Assembly: GCF_004349105.1 (NCBI RefSeq)
Contig: NZ_SMLB01000001.1
Location: 62,001 to 126,000 of the forward strand
From: Jiangella aurantiaca
Lineage (GTDB): Bacteria; Actinomycetota; Actinomycetes; Jiangellales; Jiangellaceae
Direction: 5' to 3'
Length of the DNA stretch: 64,000 bases
This document shows, one piece after another, positions 8,749-16,448 of the stretch; the first letter of the stretch is position 1; each line of letters starts with the position of its first letter. The position numbers and the translations under genes were made by a program. The notes under the pieces were generated by a model. That model was not told the origin of the DNA, ran no database searches, and saw nothing but the letters and a program-made list of their open reading frames with translations.

Positions 8749-9555
8749 TCAGCCCTGGAGAGCGATGGCGTCACCGGCGCGCAGACCGAACTCGGCCGCC
8801 GCCGAGCCGCCGTTGACGACCAGCTCCAGGAATCCCGGGCCGGAGCTGCCGGTGACCAGCGCGGCCGTGCCGACGGGCACGTCGGAGAGCCGCTCGTGGC
8901 AGGGCACTTTCGACGAACCGACGGCGACCCGGTCGCCCGCGAGAATGCCCAGGTCAGCGGCGGTGCAGGTCAGCTTGCAATTGCCGAAGTTGTCGACCAG
9001 GGCGACGCGGACGCCGTCCGGCCGGTCGGGCGCGGGCAGCTCCACCGGCGTGAACGGCACCGGGCGCTCGTCGAGCACCCACTTCGCCAGCAGTGGCAGG
9101 TACCAGAGGCTGCGGAACTGCGTGCCGGCGAGGTCGGCCGCGTCCGGCTCACCGATGGCGGCCCACTCGGCCGCCGCCAGCACCGTCCGCGCGTCCGTCA
9201 CCGAGACCGACGACACGCCCAGATGACGTCGCACCGGGTCCAGCAGCACCGGGTCGTACGTTGTGAACACCGTGTGCCGGCCGTGCCCGAACCAGCCGAA
9301 CGGCGCGCCGTTGGGCCAGCGGCCGTCCCGGGGCGCCACGTTGACCAGCGTCACCGTCGGGAACCCGTCCTCACCGAGCAGCCGCGTCGACAGCAGCACG
9401 TCCAGCAGCGTCAGCCCGGCGGCCTCCAGCGGCGCCGGGCCGCCGAGCGGCAGCACCACCGGCGGCCGTCCGAACAGCGCCGCCATGCGGGTCGTCAGCC
9501 GGGCCTGCGCGTTGGTGTCCGAACAGTCGGTGAGATAGGTGATCGACGGATACAT
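8749..9555 (-). CDS. SAM hydroxide adenosyltransferase-like protein (DUF62 / chlorinase-fluorinase family)
   Basis: The family hydrolyses S-adenosylmethionine to adenosine and methionine; halide-using relatives exist. The match rests on an N-terminal TD-x-x-x-D motif (YLTDCSDTNAQ), a central TLVNVAPRDG strand, VDNFGNCKLT, and a C-terminal segment ending FLELVVNGGSAAAEFGL followed by a terminal GDAIAL, as in DUF62 proteins. At 268 aa it is typical in size but divergent: usual TDFG is TDCS. ATG 9555 has GAGGGG 4 nt upstream. Upstream lie a terminator, a Met-rich leader ORF and a promoter, so expression is probably attenuated according to methionine supply. Halide use cannot be judged. Confidence 0.72.
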   Translation of the reverse strand: MYPSITYLTDCSDTNAQARLTTRMAALFGRPPVVLPLGGPAPLEAAGLTLLDVLLSTRLLGEDGFPTVTLVNVAPRDGRWPNGAPFGWFGHGRHTVFTTYDPVLLDPVRRHLGVSSVSVTDARTVLAAAEWAAIGEPDAADLAGTQFRSLWYLPLLAKWVLDERPVPFTPVELPAPDRPDGVRVALVDNFGNCKLTCTAADLGILAGDRVAVGSSKVPCHERLSDVPVGTAALVTGSSGPGFLELVVNGGSAAAEFGLRAGDAIALQG

Positions 9556-9596
9556 GGTTCCCCTCGGGGCCGGATGCGGGCACGAGCACGTCACTG

Positions 9597-9632
9597 AAAA
9601 CAAAAATGGGCCCCCGCGCAGTGCGGGAGCCC
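9597..9632 (-). terminator. Rho-independent terminator / attenuator before the SAM hydrolase-like gene
   Basis: On the minus strand a 10-bp stem, GGGCTCCCGC pairing with GCGGGGGCCC around a 5-nt loop (9632-9608), is followed by ATTTTTGTTTT (9607-9597). This is a textbook intrinsic terminator placed 21 nt after the leader-peptide stop codon and 41 nt before the structural gene. Confidence 0.85.
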
Positions 9633-9653
9633 GGTGAGCTGACGGTGGACGCG

Positions 9654-9719
9654 TCAGGCCAGCATCGAACGGCCGCACATGGAGTGCAGCATTCGCATCA
9701 TGGCCTGGCCGTGCGTCAC
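9654..9719 (-). CDS. Methionine-rich leader peptide (21 aa)
   Basis: The minus strand from GTG 9719 to TGA 9654 encodes M-T-H-G-Q-A-M-M-R-M-L-H-S-M-C-G-R-S-M-L-A. Five internal ATG codons in 20 positions is far above background. The GTG lies 7 nt after a TACCGT -10 box, so it would be the first codon of a leaderless transcript. An intrinsic terminator and then a SAM-metabolism gene follow. The arrangement is that of a ribosome-mediated attenuator in which stalling at Met codons would prevent terminator folding. I did not identify the antiterminator pairing. A shorter start at the first internal ATG is possible. Confidence 0.72.
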   Translation of the reverse strand: MTHGQAMMRMLHSMCGRSMLA

Positions 9720-9726
9720 GGCGACG

Positions 9727-9756
9727 ACGGTACGGCGCTGAGTTCCTGGCGGTCAA
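9727..9756 (-). promoter_or_regulatory. Promoter of the leader peptide / SAM hydrolase transcript
   Basis: TTGACC (9756-9751), an 18-nt spacer and TACCGT (9732-9727) on the minus strand form a near-consensus promoter. The -10 box ends 7 nt before GTG 9719, so transcription should begin at the leader start codon. Confidence 0.7.
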
Positions 9757-9767
9757 GCCGCTCGCCT

Positions 9768-9773
9768 TACCCT
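9768..9773 (+). promoter_or_regulatory. -10 box of the thioesterase gene
   Basis: TACCCT ends 6 nt before ATG 9780, and no Shine-Dalgarno sequence is present, so the transcript is probably leaderless. It lies back-to-back with the divergent leader promoter. Confidence 0.45.
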
Positions 9774-9779
9774 GGCGGC

Positions 9780-10292
9780 ATGAGTCCCGAGGGTCGGCCG
9801 ACGTCGGCCGCGCAGACCAGCCTGTCGCGCATCATGACCGCGCTCGACACCAACCTGCTCGGCACGGTGCACGGTGGCGTCATCATGAAGCTTGTCGACG
9901 ACGTCGCCGGCGCGGTGGCGCAGCGGCACGCCGGCGGCCCGGCCGTCACGGCGTCGATGGACGAGATGACGTTCCTCGAGCCGGTGCACGTCGGCAACCT
10001 CGTGCACGCGCACGCGAGGGTGAACTGGACCGGCCGGACGTCGATGGAGGTCGGCGTGCGGGTGGTCGCGGAGCCGTGGAACGAGGTCAAGCCGCCCACT
10101 CCGGTGGCCACGGCCTACCTGGTGTTCGTCGCGCTCGGGCCGGACGGGACGCCGCGCGAGGTGCCGCCGGTGATCCCGGAGACCGACGAGGACCGCCGCC
10201 GGTTCGCCGAGGCGGAGATCCGCCGCACCCACCGGCTCGCCCGCCGCACGGCCATCCTGCGCTCCCGAGAGCGCGGCCACGCCGAGGTCTGA
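9780..10292 (+). CDS. Acyl-CoA thioesterase, hotdog fold
   Basis: Hydrolyses acyl-CoA to free acid and CoA in the cytoplasm. It is 170 aa with one hotdog domain. The HGG motif in NLLGTVHGGVIMKLVDD is the family's helix/strand junction, followed by D-E-M-T-F-L-E-P and AYLVFVALGPDG, resembling YciA/BFIT single-domain enzymes. ATG 9780 is chosen over the upstream in-frame ATG 9606, which lies inside the attenuator hairpin of the opposite strand. A perfect 20-bp palindrome lies 34 nt after the stop. Confidence 0.88.
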   Translation: MSPEGRPTSAAQTSLSRIMTALDTNLLGTVHGGVIMKLVDDVAGAVAQRHAGGPAVTASMDEMTFLEPVHVGNLVHAHARVNWTGRTSMEVGVRVVAEPWNEVKPPTPVATAYLVFVALGPDGTPREVPPVIPETDEDRRRFAEAEIRRTHRLARRTAILRSRERGHAEV

Positions 10293-10326
10293 CGGCGTCA
10301 GCCATCACCAGGACTTCTCCCGCTTC

Positions 10327-10346
10327 ACCAGGCATGCATGCCTGGT
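10327..10346. repeat. Perfect 20-bp palindrome
   Basis: ACCAGGCATGCATGCCTGGT is its own reverse complement and lies 34 nt after the thioesterase stop. It could be a dimeric regulator site or part of a terminator. Confidence 0.6.
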
Positions 10347-10458
10347 CGAGCGCGATGGGCCCTACTTGACCTGATCATTTCCGGCTCTCCTGCAGCTTCC
10401 GTGGGTGCGTTGCCCGGTGAGCGGCAGTGTCCGGAGGATCGACACCGCACGCGTGCGA

Positions 10459-10493
10459 TCACCATCGGCCCGTGCCGGCCGCTCCGATGGTGA
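10459..10493. repeat. Inverted repeat, 10-bp perfect arms
   Basis: TCACCATCGG (10459-10468) pairs with CCGATGGTGA (10484-10493) across a 15-nt spacer. Confidence 0.6.
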
Positions 10494-10519
10494 CGGCCCA
10501 CCGTGTGGCAGACACGACC

Positions 10520-10574
10520 GTGATCACGAGGGAGTTCTCCCTGCTATTGGCGGAGTGAACTCCATCCTGATCAC
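10520..10574. repeat. Nested inverted repeat
   Basis: Outer arms GTGATCA (10520-10526) and TGATCAC (10568-10574) enclose inner arms GGAGTTC (10531-10537) and GAACTCC (10557-10563). Nested pairing suggests one folded element. Confidence 0.6.
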
Positions 10575-10585
10575 GCGCCCGGATG

Positions 10586-10658
10586 ACACCTCACCCGCGT
10601 GAGGGCCGTGACGGGGACCCGTGGGCACGCCGCGTGGCGTTTCAGGCGGGTGAGGTGT
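10586..10658. repeat. Inverted repeat, 13-bp perfect arms
   Basis: ACACCTCACCCGC (10586-10598) and GCGGGTGAGGTGT (10646-10658) are exact reverse complements separated by 47 nt. Confidence 0.65.
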
Positions 10659-10688
10659 TCGCGCGGCAGGTGACGACACCGGCCGATG

Positions 10689-10783
10689 CCCGGGAAACCG
10701 GCGGATGCCCACCCCACCGACGGACGCCGGTCCGATCCCGGTGGTTGTCCGGCGGTCTCGCGGGCATCCGCCGGTTTCGCGGG
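10689..10783. repeat. Palindromic interspersed repeat, family A copy 1
   Basis: The 22-nt arms at 10689-10710 and 10762-10783 differ by one mismatch. Their core CCGGCGGATGCCC / GGGCATCCGCCGG recurs in the intergenic element at 28200-28279, so this is a dispersed repeat rather than a local terminator. Confidence 0.75.
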
Positions 10784-11054
10784 TACCACCGACGGCACGG
10801 TTCCGCGATCGAACCTGAGGCACGCACCCACCCACGGAAGCAGCGAAGAGCCTCATTTCCCGGGGTGGGTTCGGGGGGAATGTCGGTGGAGGGGGGTTAT
10901 GGCCCGGTTCGTCCTCGTTGTGTGACTGATGTGACAGACGAGGCCCTTGGGCTCGGCGTGCCGCCGGTGACATCGGCCGGGGCTGTGGTGATACTGACGA
11001 AGCGGCGAGCTCCAGGTACTCGCCGGCTTTGAACGGGGATATTGGGGGAAGTGC

Positions 11055-12623
11055 ATGACGACAGCGGCACGGCCGCCGGATCCACGGCGGGCGCGGGCCC
11101 GTCGCGAAGCCATCGCCGCGCTCCGCGCCCAGCGGGCCGAGGCGGCGCGGTTCCGTCGTTCGGTGACGCTCGTCGCGCTGTCCGTCGTCGCTCCCGGCAG
11201 CGCGCAGCTGATCGCCGGCCACCAGAAGACCGGCAGGATCGCGCTCGGCGTCTACGGCGGCCTGGTCGCCGTCCTGCTGATGGTGCTCTGGCTGGTGCCA
11301 CTGCAGGATCTCGCCGGACTCGCCGTCCGGCCCTGGCTGCTGACGACGTTCAAGCTGCTCGCGTTCGGGATCGCGGCCGCGTGGGTCGTGCTGCTGCTGG
11401 ACGCGTGGCGGCTCGGCCACCCGCCCGGCCTGAACCAGAAGCACCGGCTGATCATGATCGGCGCGACGCTCGCGCTGGCCGCGATGGTGTCGACGCCGTT
11501 CGTCGTCGCCGCCCGGTACGCGACGGCCGCGCACGACGCCGTCGTCGAGATGTTCCCGTCCGGCGAGGTCGCGGCGGCCAGCGACGGCCGGCTCAACATC
11601 CTGCTGCTCGGCGTCGACGCCGGTGACGGCCGCGTCGGTGTGCGTCCCGACAGCGTCAACCTGGTCTCCGTCGACGTCCGCACCGGCGAGCCGGCGATGA
11701 TCAGCCTGCCGCGCAACCTGGAGAACGCCCGCTTTCCCGACGGCACCCCGGCCGACGAGGAGTTCCCGCGCGGCTTCTCCGGCGACGGCGACGAGTCCGA
11801 CTACATGCTGAACGCGACGTGGACGTTCGGCGAGGAGAACCCGGAGCTGTTCGAGGGCCCGTCCGGTCCCGGGCCGACGGCGGTCAAGCAGGCCGTCGAG
11901 GGCACCCTCGGCGTGCCGGTGCACTACTACGTCGCCGTCGACCTGCAGGGGTTCCGCGACATCATCGACGCCATCGGCGGCATCACGCTCCGCGTCAACG
12001 AGGAGCTGCCGATCGGCGAGAAGGGCCGCGTCCTCGAGCCCGGCCTGCAGGAGCTCGACGGCTACCACGCGCTCTGGTACGCCCGGTCGCGCGAGGGATC
12101 GTCGGACTACGCCCGCATGGCCCGGCAACGCTGCGTCATCGGCGCGCTGGTCAACCAGGCCGACCCGCAGACCGTGCTGTCGAACTTCATCGAGCTGGCC
12201 GACGCGTCGAAGTCCGTCATCACCACCGACATCCCGCAGCAGGACCTCGCCAACCTCGTCGACCTCGCGTTGAAGGCGAAGGACGAGGAGATCACCTCGC
12301 TGCAGTTCGTGCCGCCGCTCATCGTGCCGGCCGACCCGGACATCGGGCTCATGCACGACGAGGTCGACGCGCTGCTGTCCGGTGACGCGGAGCCGGCGCC
12401 GTCGGAGTCCGCGTCTGACGAGCCCAGCGACGAGCCGTCGGACGAGCCCAGCGACGAGCCGTCCGACGACCCGAGCGACGAGCCGGCCGCGGAGCCGTCC
12501 GAGGAGTCCCGTGACGAACCGGCCGACGAGCCCGCCGACGAGCCCGCCGACGAGCCAACCCAGGACGAGGAGACGGACGAGACGGCGCCGGTCGAGATGT
12601 CGTCGGTCTGCTCCTACGAGTGA
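11055..12623 (+). CDS. LCP family protein with multi-pass N-terminus and acidic tail
   Basis: Predicted to link glycopolymers to peptidoglycan. A basic N-terminus is followed by several membrane segments (about 36-55, 62-84, 98-118, 134-153), unlike the single anchor of most LCP proteins. The LCP domain spans roughly 180-420: LLLGVDAGD, VRPDSVNLVSVD, ISLPRNLENARF, a GGITLRVNEELP strand, LWYARSR and RMARQR. The usual R-T-D-T is R-P-D-S here. The last 70 residues are a DEPS/DEPA low-complexity acidic tail ending VCSYE. Start ATG follows GGGGGAA. Convergent with the surface-protein gene 7 bp away. Confidence 0.88.
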   Translation: MTTAARPPDPRRARARREAIAALRAQRAEAARFRRSVTLVALSVVAPGSAQLIAGHQKTGRIALGVYGGLVAVLLMVLWLVPLQDLAGLAVRPWLLTTFKLLAFGIAAAWVVLLLDAWRLGHPPGLNQKHRLIMIGATLALAAMVSTPFVVAARYATAAHDAVVEMFPSGEVAAASDGRLNILLLGVDAGDGRVGVRPDSVNLVSVDVRTGEPAMISLPRNLENARFPDGTPADEEFPRGFSGDGDESDYMLNATWTFGEENPELFEGPSGPGPTAVKQAVEGTLGVPVHYYVAVDLQGFRDIIDAIGGITLRVNEELPIGEKGRVLEPGLQELDGYHALWYARSREGSSDYARMARQRCVIGALVNQADPQTVLSNFIELADASKSVITTDIPQQDLANLVDLALKAKDEEITSLQFVPPLIVPADPDIGLMHDEVDALLSGDAEPAPSESASDEPSDEPSDEPSDEPSDDPSDEPAAEPSEESRDEPADEPADEPADEPTQDEETDETAPVEMSSVCSYE

Positions 12624-12630
12624 CCCGAGG

Positions 12631-13896
12631 TCAGGGCCGGCGGGTGTGCAGGAGCAGCGCGCCGCCGGCCGCCAGCAGCGCGGCACCGGCCAGCAGGACC
12701 GGCAGCCGGCCCGTCCCGGTGTCGGGCAGCTCGTCGTCGCCGTCGGCCGCGCCGCCAGTGTCCGTGCCGGAGTCGTCGCCGTCGTCGGAGCCGGTGCCGG
12801 CGGTGACCGTCAGCACCGTCTCGGCGGTGTCGACCGTCAGCTTACCCCCCTGGTCGCCGACGCCGCGGGCCGTGACGACGCCCAGTTCGCCGGCCTCCGC
12901 GTCCTCGTCGATGCGCACCTGGAAGGTGGTGACGTAGTAGCCGTCGTACGCGACCAGCGTCGCCTCGGTGTGGCACTCGAGCCGGCGAGGCGTCACCAAC
13001 GCGCAGCCCTCATCGGGGCGTTCGGTGCCGTCGACGAGCTCCTGGCCGTCGACACCGACGATCGTCGCTCCCTCGGGCACATCGACGTCGAGGCCGGCGC
13101 CGTGGACGTCCTCGCCGCCGACGTTGGCCACCGTGGTCGTCAGGTCCACCACCTCGCCGGGCGCCGCCTCGGCCGAGGTGGGGTCGGTGACGACGAGGAA
13201 CCGGTAGCCGTCGTGCGGGCCGACCTCGAGCACCGAGGTGACGGTGTCCTCGCCGCCGTTGTCGCCGGCGACGTGCAGCGTGGCGTCGCCGACGACCGTC
13301 TCGGTGACGTTGCCCGGCAACTGCACCAGGAAGGTCGCGGTGACCGTGTCGCCGACGGCGAGCGTCTCGTTCGTGTGGCACTCGACGCGCTGCGGTGTCA
13401 CCAGCGCGCAGCCCTCATCGGGGCGTTCGGTGCCGTCGACGAGCTCCAGGCCCTCGATGCCGACGATCGTCACGTCGCCGACCACCTCGGTCACCTCGAA
13501 GTCCACGATGCCGCCCTCCATGTCGGCCGAACCGGTGTTCGTCACCGACGCCTCCAGCTCGGCGACGGAGCCGGGCGGGGCGAAGACGTTCTGCGGCTCC
13601 ATGGTCGCGTCCAGGACGACCTCGCCGGGCTCCTGGACGTCGGAGGTCTCCGCCGGCGCTTCGGCCGCGGGCTCGTGGGCGGGCGGCGCCGTCGGTTCTT
13701 CCGTGGGTGATGCCGTCGGCGTCTCGGTCGGCGTGTCCGACGGCGGTGCCGTCGGCGACTCCGTCGGCGTGACGTCGATCACGGCGCTCCCGTCCTGGGC
13801 CACCGCCGGAGCGGCGAGCGGACTCAGGGCGATGGCGAGAGCTCCCGGCAGTGCGAGTGCCGCGATTCGGAGTGGGTTGCGTGTTCCCGAGTTCAT
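12631..13896 (-). CDS. LPXTG-anchored surface protein with two DUF11-like repeats
   Basis: Secreted 421-aa protein. The signal peptide ends near APAVAQ, then comes a Pro/Thr/Ser-rich linker (PTESPTAPPSDTPTETP), and two beta-rich repeats of about 135 aa follow. Each repeat carries ELVDGTERPDEGCALVTP then a second Cys in ECHT, which may form a disulfide. The C-terminus has sorting motif LPDTG, a hydrophobic helix and HTRRP, so a sortase should attach it to the wall. No sortase gene is in the window. ATG 13896 follows GGGGG by 5 nt. Function probably structural or adhesive. Confidence 0.85.
   Translation of the reverse strand: MNSGTRNPLRIAALALPGALAIALSPLAAPAVAQDGSAVIDVTPTESPTAPPSDTPTETPTASPTEEPTAPPAHEPAAEAPAETSDVQEPGEVVLDATMEPQNVFAPPGSVAELEASVTNTGSADMEGGIVDFEVTEVVGDVTIVGIEGLELVDGTERPDEGCALVTPQRVECHTNETLAVGDTVTATFLVQLPGNVTETVVGDATLHVAGDNGGEDTVTSVLEVGPHDGYRFLVVTDPTSAEAAPGEVVDLTTTVANVGGEDVHGAGLDVDVPEGATIVGVDGQELVDGTERPDEGCALVTPRRLECHTEATLVAYDGYYVTTFQVRIDEDAEAGELGVVTARGVGDQGGKLTVDTAETVLTVTAGTGSDDGDDSGTDTGGAADGDDELPDTGTGRLPVLLAGAALLAAGGALLLHTRRP
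13001..13447. repeat. Near-identical DNA duplication inside the surface-protein gene
   Basis: A 42-bp block at 13001-13042 is repeated exactly at 13406-13447, 405 bp (135 codons) apart and in frame. It marks the start of each DUF11-like unit and indicates a recent or conversion-maintained duplication. Confidence 0.8.
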
Positions 13897-14060
13897 AGAT
13901 GCCCCCAACGAGCGTTCGGCAGTTGCCAAGACGGCCTGTCGTCGCGCGGGCGCAGGGCCGCCATGAAAGGACGACGCCCGAGCCCCGCGGGCGGTTGCAC
14001 GGCCGCCGTCGGCGGATGGACGGGCTGCGTGCAGCCGCACCGGGTAAGGTGCTCGCCGAC

Positions 14061-15158
14061 ATGAACGCCGCCGATCTTCCCCTCACCGGCCGCCCGGACA
14101 CGCCCGACCAGCGGGCGTGGCCGGCGGTGTCGGTCATCATGCCCGTGCTCGACGAGGAGCGGCACCTGGCCGAGGCCGTGTCCGGCGTGCTCGCGCAGGA
14201 GTACCCGGGCGAGCTCGAGCTGGTGCTGGCGCTCGGCCCGTCGCGCGACCGCACCGACGAGATCGCCCGCGAGCTGGCCGCCGCCGACCCCCGGATCCGG
14301 CTGGTCGCGAACCCGGCCGGTCGCACGCCGGCCGGGCTCAACGCCGCGCTGGGCGCGGCCCGGCACGGCATCGTCGTGCGGGTCGACGGCCACGGCGTGC
14401 TCTCGGACCACTACATCCGCACCGCCGTCGCCGAGCTGGAGCGCACCGGCGCGGCCAACGTCGGGGGCATCATGAACGCCGAGGGGCAGACCGACTTCGA
14501 GCGGGCCGTCGCCTGGGCGTACACGTCGCCGTTCGGGCTGGGCGGGGCGAAGTTCCACCTCGGCGGGCAGGCCGGGCCCGCGGACACCGTCTACCTGGGG
14601 GTGTTCCGGCGCGAGGTGCTCGACCGCCTCGGCGGCTTCGACGAGCACTTCGTCCGGGCCCAGGACTGGGAGCTCAACTACCGCATCCGGGCGGCCGGCG
14701 AGACCGTCTGGTTCACGCCCGACCTCGTCGTCAGCTACCGGCCGCGGCCGAACCTGCGCGCGCTGGCCCGGCAGTTCCTCAAGACCGGCCAGTGGCGCCG
14801 CGAGGTGGTCCGCCGCTACCCCGACACCGCGAACGTCCGCTACCTCGCCGCGCCCGCCGTGACGGTCGCCGTCGCCGTGGGGACGGTGGCCGGGCTGGCC
14901 GGGCTGGCCGGCCTCGTCGGGCCATCGTGGCTGCTGATCGGCTGGCTGGCGCCGGCCGGGTACGCCCTCGGGGTGACCGCCGCCGCGGCGGTGTCCGGCC
15001 GCGGGCTGCCCGCCAAGGCGCGCGCCTGGCTGCCGCCCGTCCTCGCGACGATGCACCTGACCTGGGGCGCCGGCTTCATCGTCGGGTCGCGCGACGCCGC
15101 CCGCTCCCGCCGGGCGGCCGGGCAGGACGCCGCGCCCGCGGGAGGACCGGCGACGTGA
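14061..15158 (+). CDS. Glycosyltransferase family 2, ExoA-like
   Basis: Inverting, nucleotide-sugar-dependent transferase with a membrane-attached C-terminus. The GT-A core begins VSVIMPVLDEERHLAEAV, with RVDGH in place of the DXD loop, then GGFDEHFVRAQDWELNYRI. Two to three hydrophobic helices lie near residues 270-345. This layout matches succinoglycan ExoA-type beta-glycosyltransferases, although the sugar is unknown. ATG 14061 is the first plausible start; a TAAGGT box lies 10 nt upstream. The stop overlaps the next gene (GTGA), so the two GTs are coupled. Confidence 0.85.
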   Translation: MNAADLPLTGRPDTPDQRAWPAVSVIMPVLDEERHLAEAVSGVLAQEYPGELELVLALGPSRDRTDEIARELAAADPRIRLVANPAGRTPAGLNAALGAARHGIVVRVDGHGVLSDHYIRTAVAELERTGAANVGGIMNAEGQTDFERAVAWAYTSPFGLGGAKFHLGGQAGPADTVYLGVFRREVLDRLGGFDEHFVRAQDWELNYRIRAAGETVWFTPDLVVSYRPRPNLRALARQFLKTGQWRREVVRRYPDTANVRYLAAPAVTVAVAVGTVAGLAGLAGLVGPSWLLIGWLAPAGYALGVTAAAAVSGRGLPAKARAWLPPVLATMHLTWGAGFIVGSRDAARSRRAAGQDAAPAGGPAT

Positions 15159-16321
15159 AGGTCCTGATGCTCGTGCAGTCACCGGTGGCCGGCGACTCGC
15201 GCGTGCTCCGCGAGGCCGCCACGCTGACGGCCGAGGGGCACTCCGTGCACATCGTCGGCCGCGACGTCCCGGACGGCTTCGACCCCGACGACGGCGTCAC
15301 CGTCGAGTCGGTCACCCGGTCCCGCGGCATGCGCCCACCCGGCACCCCGCGCGGCGCCGCGCTCGCGTCGTCGTCCGGCCCCAAGGCGGTGGTGCGCCGG
15401 GCCGGGCGCTGGCTGCTGCTGCCCGAGCACCGCCAGCGCACCGAGCGGCGCTGGCGCGACGACGCCGCCCGGCTGCTCACCGGCCGGCCCGCCCACGACG
15501 TCGTCCACGCGCACGACTACAACACGCTGGCGCTCGGCGAGAAGCTGGCCCGGCAGTGGTCCGCGCGGCTGGTCTACGACAGCCACGAGCTCTGGTTCGA
15601 CCGCGGGCTGCCCGGCCGGCCCACCCCGCTGGCCCGGTGGCACGGCCGGCGCACCGAGACCCGGCTGGCCGGGCAGGCGCAGGTGGTGCTCACCGTCAGC
15701 GAGGGGATCGCCGCCCGGCTGCGCGCTCGCGGCCTGCGCGACGTCCGCGTCGTCCGCAACACCTTCCCGCTGGCCGAGCACGAGCCGCCGGACCTGCCGG
15801 ACGCGCCCGCGGGCTTCGCCTACGCCGGGCGTATCGGCCCCGGCCGCGACCTCGAGGCCGTCGTCGGCGCCGCTGCCCGGCTGTCCTCGCTGCGCACCGT
15901 CGTCGCCGGTCCGGCCGACCCCGGCTACCGCCTCGACACCACCGGCGTCGAGGTGCTGCCGCCGATGGCGCTGCCCGACGTGGACCGGTTGTATCAGGAG
16001 GTCGGTGTGGCCGTCGTCACCCTCACCGATACCTGTGAGAACCACCGGCTCGCGCTGCCGAACAAGCTCTTCCACGCCGTGCGCGCCGGCGTCCCCGTGG
16101 TGGCGGCGAACCTGCCGGAACTCCACGCCTTCGTCCTCCGTTACGGCTTGGGTCGCCTATACGTGCCCGGCGATGCGTCGTCGCTGGCCACGGCCGTGGA
16201 AGCGGTGGCGGCCGACTACACTGGGTACGTCGAGGCAGTGCGCAAGGCGCGACTGGAACTGGCCTGGGAGCGCGACTCCCGCGTGCTCGCCGGCGCGTAC
16301 GCGGACCTGGAGGCGGCGTGA
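15155..16321 (+). CDS. Glycosyltransferase family 4
   Basis: Retaining GT-B transferase, 388 aa. The N-terminal domain opens VKVLMLVQSPVAGDSRVLREAATL and contains YDSHELWFDRG and TVSEGIAARLR. The donor-binding C-terminal domain has FAYAGRIGPGRDLEAVVGAA and NKLFHAVRAGVPVVAANLPE. GTG 15155 overlaps the preceding stop by 4 nt (GTGA). It likely adds a sugar to the same glycan as its GT2 partner. The ABC exporter follows 127 bp downstream. Confidence 0.87.
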   Translation: MKVLMLVQSPVAGDSRVLREAATLTAEGHSVHIVGRDVPDGFDPDDGVTVESVTRSRGMRPPGTPRGAALASSSGPKAVVRRAGRWLLLPEHRQRTERRWRDDAARLLTGRPAHDVVHAHDYNTLALGEKLARQWSARLVYDSHELWFDRGLPGRPTPLARWHGRRTETRLAGQAQVVLTVSEGIAARLRARGLRDVRVVRNTFPLAEHEPPDLPDAPAGFAYAGRIGPGRDLEAVVGAAARLSSLRTVVAGPADPGYRLDTTGVEVLPPMALPDVDRLYQEVGVAVVTLTDTCENHRLALPNKLFHAVRAGVPVVAANLPELHAFVLRYGLGRLYVPGDASSLATAVEAVAADYTGYVEAVRKARLELAWERDSRVLAGAYADLEAA

Positions 16322-16378
16322 GATGGTCGACATCGTCGCGCGTGGCCGACGGGTGCGATATTTCGTCAGTGTGTCGTC

Positions 16379-16384
16379 TACCCT
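16379..16384 (+). promoter_or_regulatory. Possible -10 box of the exporter operon
   Basis: TACCCT lies 64 nt before ATG 16449 in the only sizeable gap of this gene run. No clear -35 is seen, so this is weak. Confidence 0.3.
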
Positions 16385-16448
16385 TGACCCGATCCGGTGC
16401 GGATCCAGTCGATCCGGCACCCGGCCGCGGTAGAAAGGCAAGCCTTCG

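Larger units (their letters stand above)
10293..11054. other. 762-bp non-coding region rich in inverted repeats
   Basis: I see no convincing gene here. The stretch holds at least five distinct inverted repeats (listed separately) and leads into the second LCP gene, whose Shine-Dalgarno GGGGGAA lies just before ATG 11055. Open frames crossing the region have Arg/Pro-rich translations without domain character. Confidence 0.7.

Noticed and set aside
8749-9555. Calling the DUF62-like gene a fluorinase or chlorinase
   Set aside because: The halide-site residues cannot be recognised, and no halometabolite genes are nearby.
9606-9779. An N-terminal extension of the thioesterase beginning at ATG 9606
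   Set aside because: It would begin inside the opposite-strand attenuator hairpin and adds residues unlike any hotdog protein; ATG 9780 sits at a leaderless promoter.
12408-12580. Regular short repeats that might suggest a CRISPR-like array
   Set aside because: They are 12-bp codon repeats for Asp-Glu-Pro-Ser inside the LCP coding sequence, with no spacers.
10524-12686. A 720-codon minus-strand frame over the palindrome region and LCP gene
   Set aside because: It is antisense to an unambiguous LCP gene; low-complexity translation (GRLVGGLVGRFV) mirrors the DEPS repeats.
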